A stretch of DNA of 13,700 bases from Firmicutes bacterium CAG:555. GTDB lineage: Bacteria; Bacillota; Clostridia; Oscillospirales; Oscillospiraceae. A model generated the notes under the pieces. That model saw nothing but the letters and a program-made list of their open reading frames with translations, was not told the origin of the DNA and did no database searches. The stretch spans positions 1-13,700 of the forward strand of contig HF986889.1 of assembly GCA_000431075.1 (NCBI GenBank). Direction: 5' to 3'. Position numbers and translations under genes: made by a program. Below are positions 1-7,549 of this stretch, in pieces (positions within the stretch are counted from its first letter, which is position 1; every line of letters begins with the position of its first letter).

Positions 1-30
1 GCACGCCAGAAGGGTCTTGCAAAGAAGTAA
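1..30 (+). CDS. 3' end of an upstream gene (partial)
   Basis: Frame 1 from the first base reads a short basic tail, ARQKGLAKK, and stops at TAA 28-30. A strong hairpin terminator starts 24 bases later, which is what the end of a real transcript looks like. The other two forward frames run on through the terminator and are less likely to be coding. Only nine residues are visible, so no family can be named. The gene is inferred from the stop-then-terminator arrangement alone. Confidence 0.4.
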   Translation, partial: ARQKGLAKK

Positions 31-53
31 TTATTCAAAATCGATATTGCTCT

Positions 54-93
54 ACAAGAAGCAGGTCAATTATGCCTGCTTCTTGTCTATTTT
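54..93 (+). terminator. Rho-independent terminator of the upstream gene
   Basis: A perfect 12-bp stem (ACAAGAAGCAGG at 54-65 with CCTGCTTCTTGT at 75-86) closes a 9-nt loop and is followed by CTATTTT. It probably ends the gene whose tail is at 1-30 and insulates the downstream promoter. Confidence 0.85.
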
Positions 94-104
94 GGACACT
101 TGCA

Positions 105-133
105 TTGTAATTTTTGAAATCAGGGGATATACT
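105..133 (+). promoter_or_regulatory. Candidate sigma-A promoter for the acyl-CoA synthetase gene
   Basis: TTGTAA at 105-110 (4 of 6 matches to TTGACA) and TATACT at 128-133 (5 of 6 matches to TATAAT) are separated by exactly 17 nt. Transcription would begin near 140, leaving a leader of about 168 nt before the start codon at 308. That leader contains a tandem repeat and a terminator-like hairpin. The call rests on consensus match only. Confidence 0.45.
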
Positions 134-203
134 GATAAAGCCAAATTTATCTTGGTAATGGAATACAATGCTTGCTCACACAGGTATAAATTAAGAGATG
201 GCA

Positions 204-231
204 TTTTATAAAGTAAGTTTTATAAAGTAAG
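204..231 (+). repeat. 14-bp perfect tandem repeat, two copies
   Basis: TTTTATAAAGTAAG occurs at 204-217 and again, with no gap and no mismatch, at 218-231, and is followed by another TTT. It lies inside the predicted leader of the acyl-CoA synthetase mRNA. It could be a slippage duplication or paired binding sites for a protein; the sequence does not decide. Confidence 0.8.
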
Positions 232-260
232 TTTGGCGACTATTGGAGTTTGCTTTTTCT

Positions 261-288
261 GCGGTTACTTCGGTAGCCGCACTTTTTT
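261..288 (+). terminator. UUCG-loop terminator hairpin in the leader of the acyl-CoA synthetase gene
   Basis: GCGGTTAC (261-268) pairs with GTAGCCGC (273-280) as an 8-bp stem with one G-U wobble. The loop is TTCG closed by C-G, the very stable cUUCGg tetraloop. A T-run (283-288) follows. It sits between the predicted promoter (105-133) and the ribosome binding site (295-299), so it would stop leader transcripts before the gene. It may be an attenuator, or the end of a small leader RNA of about 150 nt. No T-box or other named riboswitch signature was recognised. Confidence 0.7.
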
Positions 289-307
289 ATTTATGGGAGA
301 AAAAAAT

Positions 308-2011
308 ATGAGAGAGAATACAATTACGGGTTACCCGTCTGTCGACAAACCGTGGCTGAAATATTATAGCGAGACGACGCTGAACTATCCGTTTCCTAGG
401 CTAACCGTTTACTCATATTTGGAGGAAAAGGTAAGCGAGTATTTGGATGATACCGCTATAGTGTACTTTGACAAAAAGATAAAATACAGAACACTGCTTA
501 AAAATATAAAGCAGACTGCGGCTTCGTTTGTTGAAATTGGTGTCAAGGCGGGCGACATAGTCGCTGTTGCTTTGCCTAACATCCCCGAAAATATTTATTG
601 CCTGTATGCCCTTAACTATATTGGTGCGATCGCCGATATGATTGACCTCCGCTCAAAGGGCGACACCTTACAGCGCTACTTGAAAATGTCACACGCAAAG
701 GTTGCAGTGATCTCAGACATGTTTGCGGATAACACGTTGTCCATACTAAATAAAACAGACATTCAAACGATAATAGTAGCTTCCCCTTTGGATTCTGTCC
801 CTATTCATTTACGATTGCTTGCGAGAATAAAGCAGACTAAGTTTAAGTGCACTGGCTGCGCAATATCGTGGAACGATTTTTTCATTGGATACGATGTGAT
901 TCCTCAGCCCCACACTGACCACGATGCAGTTGCATTTATTGCCCATACAAGTGGAACAACTAGCACTCCAAAAAGCGTTATGTTAACCAACATGAATGTC
1001 AATTCGCTTATCAATCAGTATATCAGCATCGGCTTTAAGCACAGTAAAGGCGATATTATGATGAATCAAGTGCCGCCTTTTTTGGCATATTCTTTCCTGT
1101 CATTTCATATGCCGTTTTCGATGGATATGTCAGTGACACTTTTGCCGGAATACAGACCCGACCTGTTTGCGAAAAACCTGAAGAAGTATAAACCAAACCA
1201 TGTATTCGCAGGCCCGGGCGACTGGAGCAATTTGCTTTCTAATAAGCAGACGGACTATTCATATCTAATTACAAATGCAAGTGGAAGCGATAAGCTAGAT
1301 GAAACAACAAAAAGAAATATAGAAGCAGTCCTGCAAAAGGGTGGGTGCAAGAACCCGATTTTGGAGGGCTACGGTATGACGGAGTGCTGCTCGGCCGCCT
1401 GTACGCAGCAACCGTGGAATATGGTTTACGGCAGCGTCGGAACACCATTGCCAGAGGTCAACTTATGTATATTTGACAATGACGCAAATGCTGAGTTGAA
1501 ATATGGCGAGGTAGGGGAGATATGCATATCCGGCACTACAGTCATGAAAGGCTATTATTGCGATGAAGAGGCAACGAAAGAAGCATTGCGTTGTCACCCC
1601 GATGGCGAGATTTGGCTGCATAGCGGCGACTTAGGGTATATCGACGAAAACGGTAATGTGTACCTCATTGGCAGACTAAAGCGGTTAATCGTCCGTTATG
1701 ACGGCATAAAAGTGCCGCCCACAAGCGTGGAAAATGTCCTTGTAAAACACGAAGCCGTCAGCGCCTGCTGTGTTGTCGGCGCACCGGATATCGAGCACGG
1801 TCGTGGACAAAAGCCTGTTGCATTTGTTGTCATGGCTAATGGAGTCAGCGCTCAGGCACTCACTGACACGCTTGTCGAGCTTTGCAAATCAGAGCTCCCG
1901 GAAAAGAATATTCCCGTGTCCTTCCTGCAAATTAGCGCCTTGCCACTGTCGGCAAACGGCAAGGTCGACTATCGAGCACTCGAAAAAGAGGCTGCAAAGC
2001 TGAAAGTTTAA
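308..2011 (+). CDS. AMP-forming acyl-CoA synthetase / adenylate-forming ligase
   Basis: This 567-residue soluble enzyme belongs to the ANL (AMP-binding) superfamily, which activates a carboxylate with ATP to an acyl-adenylate and usually transfers it to CoA. Visible core motifs are the phosphate-binding loop HTSGTTSTPKS (213-223), GYGMTE (354-359), HSGD ending at D441, GR at 455-456, and the C-terminal catalytic lysine in SANGKVDYR (K552). The phosphate loop has Ser at two positions where Gly is usual (219 and 223). The length fits a medium- or long-chain fatty acyl-CoA ligase, but the substrate cannot be read. ATG 308 is chosen because GGGAG (295-299) lies 8 nt upstream; an in-frame TTG at 233 would place the terminator hairpin inside the coding region. 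Sampled stretches are near 35% GC, lower than the neighbouring operon. A terminator follows at once, so the gene is probably transcribed alone. Confidence 0.9.
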   Translation: MRENTITGYPSVDKPWLKYYSETTLNYPFPRLTVYSYLEEKVSEYLDDTAIVYFDKKIKYRTLLKNIKQTAASFVEIGVKAGDIVAVALPNIPENIYCLYALNYIGAIADMIDLRSKGDTLQRYLKMSHAKVAVISDMFADNTLSILNKTDIQTIIVASPLDSVPIHLRLLARIKQTKFKCTGCAISWNDFFIGYDVIPQPHTDHDAVAFIAHTSGTTSTPKSVMLTNMNVNSLINQYISIGFKHSKGDIMMNQVPPFLAYSFLSFHMPFSMDMSVTLLPEYRPDLFAKNLKKYKPNHVFAGPGDWSNLLSNKQTDYSYLITNASGSDKLDETTKRNIEAVLQKGGCKNPILEGYGMTECCSAACTQQPWNMVYGSVGTPLPEVNLCIFDNDANAELKYGEVGEICISGTTVMKGYYCDEEATKEALRCHPDGEIWLHSGDLGYIDENGNVYLIGRLKRLIVRYDGIKVPPTSVENVLVKHEAVSACCVVGAPDIEHGRGQKPVAFVVMANGVSAQALTDTLVELCKSELPEKNIPVSFLQISALPLSANGKVDYRALEKEAAKLKV

Positions 2012-2020
2012 TATAAGCAA

Positions 2021-2047
2021 AAACCGCCGCCCATTGGGCGGCGGTTT
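2021..2047. terminator. Bidirectional terminator between convergent genes
   Basis: A perfect 12-bp GC-rich stem (AAACCGCCGCCC at 2021-2032 with GGGCGGCGGTTT at 2036-2047) has a 3-nt loop. On the minus strand the stem runs straight into TTTTT; on the plus strand it ends in TTTCGATTT. It lies 9 nt after the acyl-CoA synthetase stop and 9 nt beyond the stop of the minus-strand operon, so it can serve both. Confidence 0.9.
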
Positions 2048-2056
2048 CGATTTGTA

Positions 2057-4087
2057 TTAGTTTGAGTGCATAAGCTTGGTCTTTGATTTACTTTCGTTGA
2101 AGTGCTTGAGCAGGGGCTTGAATGCGATGCCGAGTATCAGCGACAGCGGGATGAGTATCGCCGCCATCAGCAGCAGGATCAAAATGCTCTTAAGATACAC
2201 ATTGCCGTAGCTGCCGGCGATGGTCTCACGCATTGCGGTCATTGCGTAGTTAAACGGCATGAACTTGTATAGGTCTTGGAATATCTTCGGGAGCATCTCC
2301 AAGGGGTAGGTGCCGCCGGAGCCAGCGACCTGAATGACAAGTATGATAATTGCAATAGCCTCGCCGATGTTGCCGAAGGCAAACACCATACCGTAGTTGA
2401 GCAGCGTGAACACAAGGCTCGTGATTGCGGCTGCCAGCCAGAACTGGAACGGAGCATAACACTGGATGCCGATGTAGAAGAGATTGCCGAGCACGGTGAT
2501 GAGCGCCGTGAATTGGCCGATTGCGAAGAACACAAAGTATCTGCCGAAGAACGCCTCGGTGGTGCTGAGTGTCGGGATATCGCTTCTACGCTTGATGTGG
2601 GTGTGCATAAGGCTGACGCTCAGCAGTGCGCTTGCGTACAGAGCAAGAGTCGTGTAGAACGGTGTCATGCCTGAACCAAAGTTTTCAAGTGCGTACGCAC
2701 GGACAACTTCGAGGTTAGCGGGGGAGGCAAGGTACTCGACCAGTCCGCCGACATCGTCCTTGAGGAGATCTATAAGCTTCGTGAAGCTCTCGCTCGTTCG
2801 CAGCTCGTTTACGCTCGACTGGAGGTTAGAGACCATGCTGACCATGTAGTTGAGCACATCCTCGGTGCTTTCAATGCTGACGGTGCAGGAGTTAAGAGCG
2901 TCGGTGTACTGCTGCAGGGTCATCGACTGAGCGTCAATGTCGCCCTCAACCTTAGCCAGCAGTGTATCAAGATTTCTGAGCGAATCCTGAAGCGTGGTCA
3001 TCGAAGAAACAAGGTTTTTATCAATATTGGTCTTTTGAATTATATCGTCAAACGCAATTACGCTCTCGTGCAGTTGCTTGTTTACATCCGAGTACAGATC
3101 GTCGAGTATCTCGCCCTCGTAATCGGTGATGCCGCCCTCGCCGAACACGGAGTCCCAGTCGATATAGGAACCTCCAGCCTCGGCGGGATCGCCGTCAACG
3201 GCGTTATCGAGCCGCTCAACGGTGTTTCGCATCTCCTCGGAGGTATTCCGAATAGCGTCGGATGCGTAGACCACATCCTGCTTGCTGTTTGTGAGTCTGT
3301 CTTGAATGTCGACGATGGTATTTCTGCTGTTGATAAGCATATCCGTCACATCGGGCAACAGATCATTGGTCATGCTTGTGACGGTGGCTGCGGACTTCGT
3401 AACGGTTGCCATGGAGTTCATTATCGCAGCGTATGTCTTGAGATCGGAATTAATGCTGCCAAGCTTGGTATCAAGCGATTGCAGCGCATCCTCTGCGCTC
3501 AGACCCATGCCGTTAAATACGGATGTGAAGTTTGAAAGCTCGTCAACGATGGTGGAAACGAAAATGCTGTTTATCTCATCACGGACAAGAGACTGCGCTC
3601 TATCAGTGATTCGTGAAGCAACGGCGTTCATCTTCTGATTGTCGTAGTAAATAATCTCCGGCTGATCCATCTCACCGTCTGTAAAGCCGAGAATGGAAGC
3701 ACTGAAATCCTCGGGAATAATGAGGCCTGCGTAATAATCACCGGCGTACAGGCCATCCATAACACCCTGCACGGAGTCGGGGAACTGCCAGTTTATCTGG
3801 TCGTTTGCCTTGAGCTTATCGATGATTATATCGCCGACATTGAGCTTCATCCCGACAAAATCGGTGCCCGCATCAGCGGAGGCAACGGCAATCTTGAGGT
3901 TCTGCGTGGAGTCGGGAGTATACGGATCCCAGTTTGACATGATATTGAACCATGCGTACAAGCAGGGTACAAGAGCGAGGCCAAACACACAAATAACGGT
4001 GACGACACTCCTGCTCAATCGCCTGATATCAGAGCGAATGACGGCCGAAATATTAGAAGTTGTTCTTTTAAAATTCTTCATATTCAA
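2057..4087 (-). CDS. YhgE/Pip-type membrane protein (shorter paralogue, 676 aa)
   Basis: This protein has the YhgE/Pip family layout (relatives include Lactococcus phage-infection protein Pip and Bacillus YhgE). One N-terminal membrane helix ends in LVPCLYAWFNIMSNWDPY. A long, Asp/Asn/Ser-rich extracytoplasmic region with helical, coiled-coil-like stretches follows. From about residue 474 there are five C-terminal helices with an ABC-2 permease-like fold, including the GSGGTYPLEMLP signature near 588. No nucleotide-binding domain is present in it or nearby. TTG 4087 is kept because GGAAG lies 10 nt upstream of it; ATG 4081 (two residues shorter) would have 16-nt spacing. It is the last gene of a three-gene operon, 34 nt after the small membrane protein. 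The family's transport or export role is poorly defined, so no substrate is assigned. Confidence 0.9.
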   Translation of the reverse strand: MNMKNFKRTTSNISAVIRSDIRRLSRSVVTVICVFGLALVPCLYAWFNIMSNWDPYTPDSTQNLKIAVASADAGTDFVGMKLNVGDIIIDKLKANDQINWQFPDSVQGVMDGLYAGDYYAGLIIPEDFSASILGFTDGEMDQPEIIYYDNQKMNAVASRITDRAQSLVRDEINSIFVSTIVDELSNFTSVFNGMGLSAEDALQSLDTKLGSINSDLKTYAAIMNSMATVTKSAATVTSMTNDLLPDVTDMLINSRNTIVDIQDRLTNSKQDVVYASDAIRNTSEEMRNTVERLDNAVDGDPAEAGGSYIDWDSVFGEGGITDYEGEILDDLYSDVNKQLHESVIAFDDIIQKTNIDKNLVSSMTTLQDSLRNLDTLLAKVEGDIDAQSMTLQQYTDALNSCTVSIESTEDVLNYMVSMVSNLQSSVNELRTSESFTKLIDLLKDDVGGLVEYLASPANLEVVRAYALENFGSGMTPFYTTLALYASALLSVSLMHTHIKRRSDIPTLSTTEAFFGRYFVFFAIGQFTALITVLGNLFYIGIQCYAPFQFWLAAAITSLVFTLLNYGMVFAFGNIGEAIAIIILVIQVAGSGGTYPLEMLPKIFQDLYKFMPFNYAMTAMRETIAGSYGNVYLKSILILLLMAAILIPLSLILGIAFKPLLKHFNESKSKTKLMHSN

Positions 4088-4121
4088 TACATCGTTTCTT
4101 CCGTAGATTTGTTATGCTTGC

Positions 4122-4670
4122 TCAGACAGTAGCCTTTTCCTTACTCTCTTGGACGGCTGCTTTCTCGGTAACTGGAGCGTCTTCGACTTCGGCTTTGTTG
4201 ACTGTGATTTCCTCGGCAGGGGCTTCATCGGCGTCGGGGGCAGGAGCTTTACCGTCAGTTTCTTCGGCCACGGCATCAAACTCAGGGGAGCGCTGCTGTA
4301 TCGACTGGCGGATCTGCTCTGCCAGCACCAAAGCCTCATCCTTGGAGCGCTCGTCCGTCGGGAGCGCATCCTCGGCCTGCTCAAAGTCCGGCTCGTCCAT
4401 ATCGACTTGAGTGAACATCTGTCGCAGCAGGTAATCCTGATACTCGATAACGATGAGTATACCCGCTATGACAAACATCGAGGCTATCCAAAGTACGAGG
4501 AATATCGTCTTTGAGCCTTGGGTCATGAACAGCATGATAAGGAAGAAGGTCGGGATAATGAGAAGACTTTTCAAGGCCGAGCTCGTTCTCTTGACATTTC
4601 TCCGATGCATTTTTTCAAGACCGGCAACGAGGTCGTTATACATTTTTTCGTACTGGGATTCTGTATTCAT
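4122..4670 (-). CDS. Small two-helix membrane protein of the YhgE operon
   Basis: I do not recognise a named family for this 182-residue protein. A polar, basic N-terminus (residues 1-34) is followed by two closely spaced hydrophobic helices (about 35-50 and 55-76). The remaining ~105 residues form a strongly acidic, Ala/Glu/Asp-rich tail that looks disordered and ends in Lys/Glu repeats. By charge, the basic N-terminus and probably the tail are cytoplasmic. ATG 4668-4670 is supported by AGGAG 9 nt upstream. It sits 27 nt after the longer YhgE protein and 34 nt before the shorter one, so the three are very probably co-transcribed. I infer that it is an accessory or assembly partner of the YhgE pair. 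Confidence 0.85.
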   Translation of the reverse strand: MNTESQYEKMYNDLVAGLEKMHRRNVKRTSSALKSLLIIPTFFLIMLFMTQGSKTIFLVLWIASMFVIAGILIVIEYQDYLLRQMFTQVDMDEPDFEQAEDALPTDERSKDEALVLAEQIRQSIQQRSPEFDAVAEETDGKAPAPDADEAPAEEITVNKAEVEDAPVTEKAAVQESKEKATV

Positions 4671-4697
4671 AATACATAACTCCTGTAGAGAGAATAA

Positions 4698-7211
4698 TTA
4701 CATCATTTCAGACTTGTCAAGCTGATCGTTCATGTAGCGGTTTATGCCGTCGAGAGGACGCTTGAGCACGAGGCCGACAAACAGACCAACGCCGAAGAAC
4801 AGCAGAAGCTGAAGCAGGTATATAAGGTAATTGTTGTGATACAGACCTGCGATAGCCTCACGCATGGCATTGATGGCATAGGGGAAGGGGAAAAACAGGT
4901 ATACCTGCTGGAAGAAGTCGGGCAGAAGCTCAATTGGGTAAGAGCCGCCGGAGCCTGCGATCTGAATGATGAGGAAGACGACGAACAGAGCCTTGCCGAT
5001 GTTGCCGAATGCGATTGCCATGGAGTAAGCGACCATGGAGCAGGTCAGCGAGGTCACAACGCCCGAGAGTATGAACAGACCCGGATGAGCGCAGTCCATG
5101 CCGAAAATCACAAGGTCTCCCGTCATGATGACCATTGTCTGGATAAGACTGAGCAGGGCAAATATCAGGTAGCGTCCGAAGAACTTCTGACCGGTCGTTG
5201 CACCGATAAGCTCAATGGGCGTATCCACCTTCAAAATCGCATTAAGTATGATGCAGCCGACCCAAATGGCGAGCATCGTATAGAACGGAGCCATTGCGGC
5301 ACCGTAGGACTCAACGGGGTAAACAGACTCCGACCTGATGGTGACGGGGCTTGCAAAGAATTCCGCAATAGACTGCGGGTCTACATTCATAAAGTCGAGT
5401 ACCTGCTGCAGGCGGGTATCATCCGTGTCGCCGTTCAAAACGCCGAGAGCATCAGCAATTCTAGTCCTGTAATTGCCGATGAGTTCCTTGACCTGCACGA
5501 GCGCATTATTGACAGCCCCGAATGTGTTGCCCAGCTCGTTAACGATGGGGGGCACCTTGCCCATAACATCGCTGAGGTCGAGAAGGATGGAGGACAGATC
5601 GCCGAGACTGTCCTGAAGATTGGTCAGCAGAGTGTCGATAGAGGGGTAAACTATCTCGGTGAGAGCAACTCTTGCATTGCCGAGCAGGTCGCTGATGACC
5701 TGCAGGTATTCGATCAAATCAATATCCCTGTTGCCTTTTAAAATATCGTCGAAAATATCGCCTGCATCCTTGGTGTTGTCGGCAGCCTGAGCTGCGGCCT
5801 TGGAGGCTTTCTTATCCGTTGTGCCAGCAGCATCCTCAACCGCATCCATTGCGGTGCCGAGAGCCGAAAGCTCCTGCGTAACAACTGCGGTATCGTCCCT
5901 TGCAGCTGTGAGCGCCTGCTCACGGGCATCGGCATCGTCGGTAGTTTTAGCTATCTTGACATTTTTCTGAATATTCGCAATGCGTTGCTTAGCATCGTCC
6001 GCCATGAAGGTCATCATGGTGTCCATGCTCTGCTCAGTGGTCTGAGCCTGCTTGAGGTCATCGTAGTCATAGCCTGTCACGGCAGTGTATACCGTGGGCA
6101 CGGTTATCTCGTTGTAGTCGGCCTTGAGTTGGTCGGCGGCATTTGCATCGACCTGCGTGTTCATGCCGAGCTGCTCACGAAGCTGAGTGATCTTATCCTT
6201 GACCTTGTTGAGCGCCGACAGTGTATCCTCGGCCTCACTGCCGGAAATGCCCGAGTGGGTGAGGTAATCTATAAGCTCCTGATACTGTCTTTCAAGCTCC
6301 TTGAGCGTCTCCTTCACGGTATCGGGCTCCTCACCGCCGTTATAGAGCCTGTCGAGCTTATAAATTGCCTTTTGTACGGAGTCCTGCAAATTGGTCAGCA
6401 GGGTATTGACCTCCTCATTTATGAGAGCAAGGTCATTTTTTGTGCTCTCAAGATAGGAAATCTGCTTGGAAATATTTATCCTCTCGTTGCCGAGCAGGTG
6501 GATGGTGTAATCAATGGTGCTGTTGGAATTGTTCAGCGTGCCGACGAGTGAATTGTTCGCTGCGACAAACTGATCGATGGTATCGTCATACTGCGCAAGG
6601 TTCCTGTCAATCTTGGCAAGCGTATTTTTGAGCATGCTGACGGTGTTGTCGCCCTGAACGCCCTCGGAGAAGGTATTGAACTTGTCAAACAGCGTCTCGA
6701 CAACGGCCTGTATGTACGCTTTGTTGACCAACTGTTTTACATTGTCGCCCGCCGCCTCGACGACCTTGACGGCGATGGGGTTCGTTTTCTCGTTCTGATA
6801 GAAATTGATGGTGGGGCTAAACATGTCCTCGTTTAGGAAGTTGTACATGTTATATGTAAAGTCCGGCTCAATTATAACGGCAGCGTAGTATTTGCCTGCG
6901 TACAGGTCATCGACCGCCTTATCGGCATCGTCGAGAAAAACATAGCCGATTTTCTTGTCCGCCTTAAGCTGTTCAACGAGCTGGTTACCGATGTTGATTA
7001 TCTTGCCGTCCTCGTCCATGTAGTCACGGTCGTTGCAGACAACGGCGATATTTACATCCTTGGTCTTACCGTAGGGATCCCAGAAGGCATAAATATTGAA
7101 CCAAGCATACAGAGCGGGCAGAAACAGTATCGCCAAAATGATAAGGAAGGCGAGAAAGTGCCTCGTCAATGCTCGAAAGTCGTTTTTGAAAATAGTAAAT
7201 ACATTACGCAT
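4698..7211 (-). CDS. YhgE/Pip-type membrane protein (longer paralogue, 837 aa)
   Basis: First gene of the operon and a paralogue of the 676-residue protein. The N-terminus has one membrane helix ending in FLPALYAWFNIYAFWDPYG, then the family's conserved extracytoplasmic start (VNIAVVCNDRDY, DDLYAGKYYAAVII). The middle is a long helical region rich in Asp, Gln and Ala. The motif LLTNLQDS occurs twice (near 270 and 529), suggesting internally duplicated coiled-coil segments. From about residue 640 there are five membrane helices with the GSGGSYPIELLP signature near 752, ending in a short polar tail. ATG 7209-7211 has AGGAG 11 nt upstream. Family members act at the envelope (phage receptor, ABC-2-like permease fold), but no ATPase partner is visible and the function is open. 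Confidence 0.9.
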   Translation of the reverse strand: MRNVFTIFKNDFRALTRHFLAFLIILAILFLPALYAWFNIYAFWDPYGKTKDVNIAVVCNDRDYMDEDGKIINIGNQLVEQLKADKKIGYVFLDDADKAVDDLYAGKYYAAVIIEPDFTYNMYNFLNEDMFSPTINFYQNEKTNPIAVKVVEAAGDNVKQLVNKAYIQAVVETLFDKFNTFSEGVQGDNTVSMLKNTLAKIDRNLAQYDDTIDQFVAANNSLVGTLNNSNSTIDYTIHLLGNERINISKQISYLESTKNDLALINEEVNTLLTNLQDSVQKAIYKLDRLYNGGEEPDTVKETLKELERQYQELIDYLTHSGISGSEAEDTLSALNKVKDKITQLREQLGMNTQVDANAADQLKADYNEITVPTVYTAVTGYDYDDLKQAQTTEQSMDTMMTFMADDAKQRIANIQKNVKIAKTTDDADAREQALTAARDDTAVVTQELSALGTAMDAVEDAAGTTDKKASKAAAQAADNTKDAGDIFDDILKGNRDIDLIEYLQVISDLLGNARVALTEIVYPSIDTLLTNLQDSLGDLSSILLDLSDVMGKVPPIVNELGNTFGAVNNALVQVKELIGNYRTRIADALGVLNGDTDDTRLQQVLDFMNVDPQSIAEFFASPVTIRSESVYPVESYGAAMAPFYTMLAIWVGCIILNAILKVDTPIELIGATTGQKFFGRYLIFALLSLIQTMVIMTGDLVIFGMDCAHPGLFILSGVVTSLTCSMVAYSMAIAFGNIGKALFVVFLIIQIAGSGGSYPIELLPDFFQQVYLFFPFPYAINAMREAIAGLYHNNYLIYLLQLLLFFGVGLFVGLVLKRPLDGINRYMNDQLDKSEMM

Positions 7212-7295
7212 ACCGGGTAATACTCCTATCGTGATCAGAAGTAATTATAACGCAGTTATCCTACGGGAAAGTGTCAAATGCCGTGGTTACAAAAA

Positions 7296-7313
7296 TGTAT
7301 CGATAGAGATACA
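7296..7313. promoter_or_regulatory. 18-bp inverted-repeat operator candidate for the YhgE operon
   Basis: TGTATC-N6-GATACA has 6-bp perfect arms (7296-7301 and 7308-7313). It begins 5 nt past the -10 box of the minus-strand promoter, so it covers the expected transcription start, a classic repressor position. The size and symmetry suit a dimeric repressor such as a TetR-type protein, and YhgE genes are often found beside TetR genes. No such regulator is in the window. Confidence 0.5.
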
Positions 7314-7318
7314 AAATT

Positions 7319-7347
7319 ATTGTACCGTTAATCTATTCCAAAGTCAA
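7319..7347 (-). promoter_or_regulatory. Promoter of the YhgE operon
   Basis: On the minus strand, TTGACT (7347-7342, 5 of 6 matches) and TACAAT (7324-7319, 5 of 6 matches) have an exact 17-nt spacer. Transcription would start near 7312 and give a leader of about 100 nt before ATG 7211. This is the best sigma-A match seen in the window. Confidence 0.65.
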
Positions 7348-7549
7348 GTAAACATAACATCCAAACACAAATTATTTTTTTATAATTGTGTCCGCCAAAT
7401 ATTTAAACACTAAATATTGTGTGTTCAACTTCCGCCTGCTTAGCAGTTTTTACATAGAGGTAAAAAGAATATATGTCGAATGAATGGCAATGATAAGTTA
7501 CGGGTTCATAAATAACAATAACCCAATTCAAAAAAGGAGATGTAAAACT
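7348..7549 (+). other. AT-rich leader region upstream of the spore protein gene
   Basis: No gene was found here. The stretch contains two imperfect AT-rich inverted repeats (7365-7391, and around 7396-7419) and a weak 5-bp hairpin (GGGTT 7502-7506 with AACCC 7520-7524) in the presumed spore protein leader. A forespore (sigma-G) promoter is expected. CATAAATA at 7507-7514 with GAATG at 7482-7486 is the nearest thing to one, but the -10 is off consensus and the 20-nt spacing is long. The ribosome binding site is GGAG at 7536-7539, 10 nt before the start codon. Confidence 0.4.

Noticed and set aside
69..75. AATTATG core resembling the LytTR half-site
   Set aside because: It lies in a terminator loop and has no partner 21 bp away.
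17..211. 64-residue open frame on the plus strand
   Set aside because: It would start at TTG without a ribosome binding site, runs through a strong terminator, and has no recognisable features.
233..307. TTG start extending the acyl-CoA synthetase by 25 residues
   Set aside because: The extension would run through a terminator hairpin and has no good ribosome binding site. ATG 308 has GGGAG 8 nt upstream.
2239..6631. Many open frames on the opposite strand or other frames of the YhgE operon
   Set aside because: They are shadows of the GC-biased coding sequence: low-complexity or unrelated peptides, no ribosome binding sites, and overlap with clear family members.
7244..7277. TTGACA and TATAAT on the minus strand upstream of the YhgE operon
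   Set aside because: Both hexamers are perfect, but the spacer is 22 nt, too long for a normal promoter. TTGACT-N17-TACAAT at 7319-7347 is better.
7436..7455. CTGC-TTA-GCAG followed by T-run
   Set aside because: The stem is only 4 bp and no gene precedes it on the plus strand, so it is not a credible terminator.
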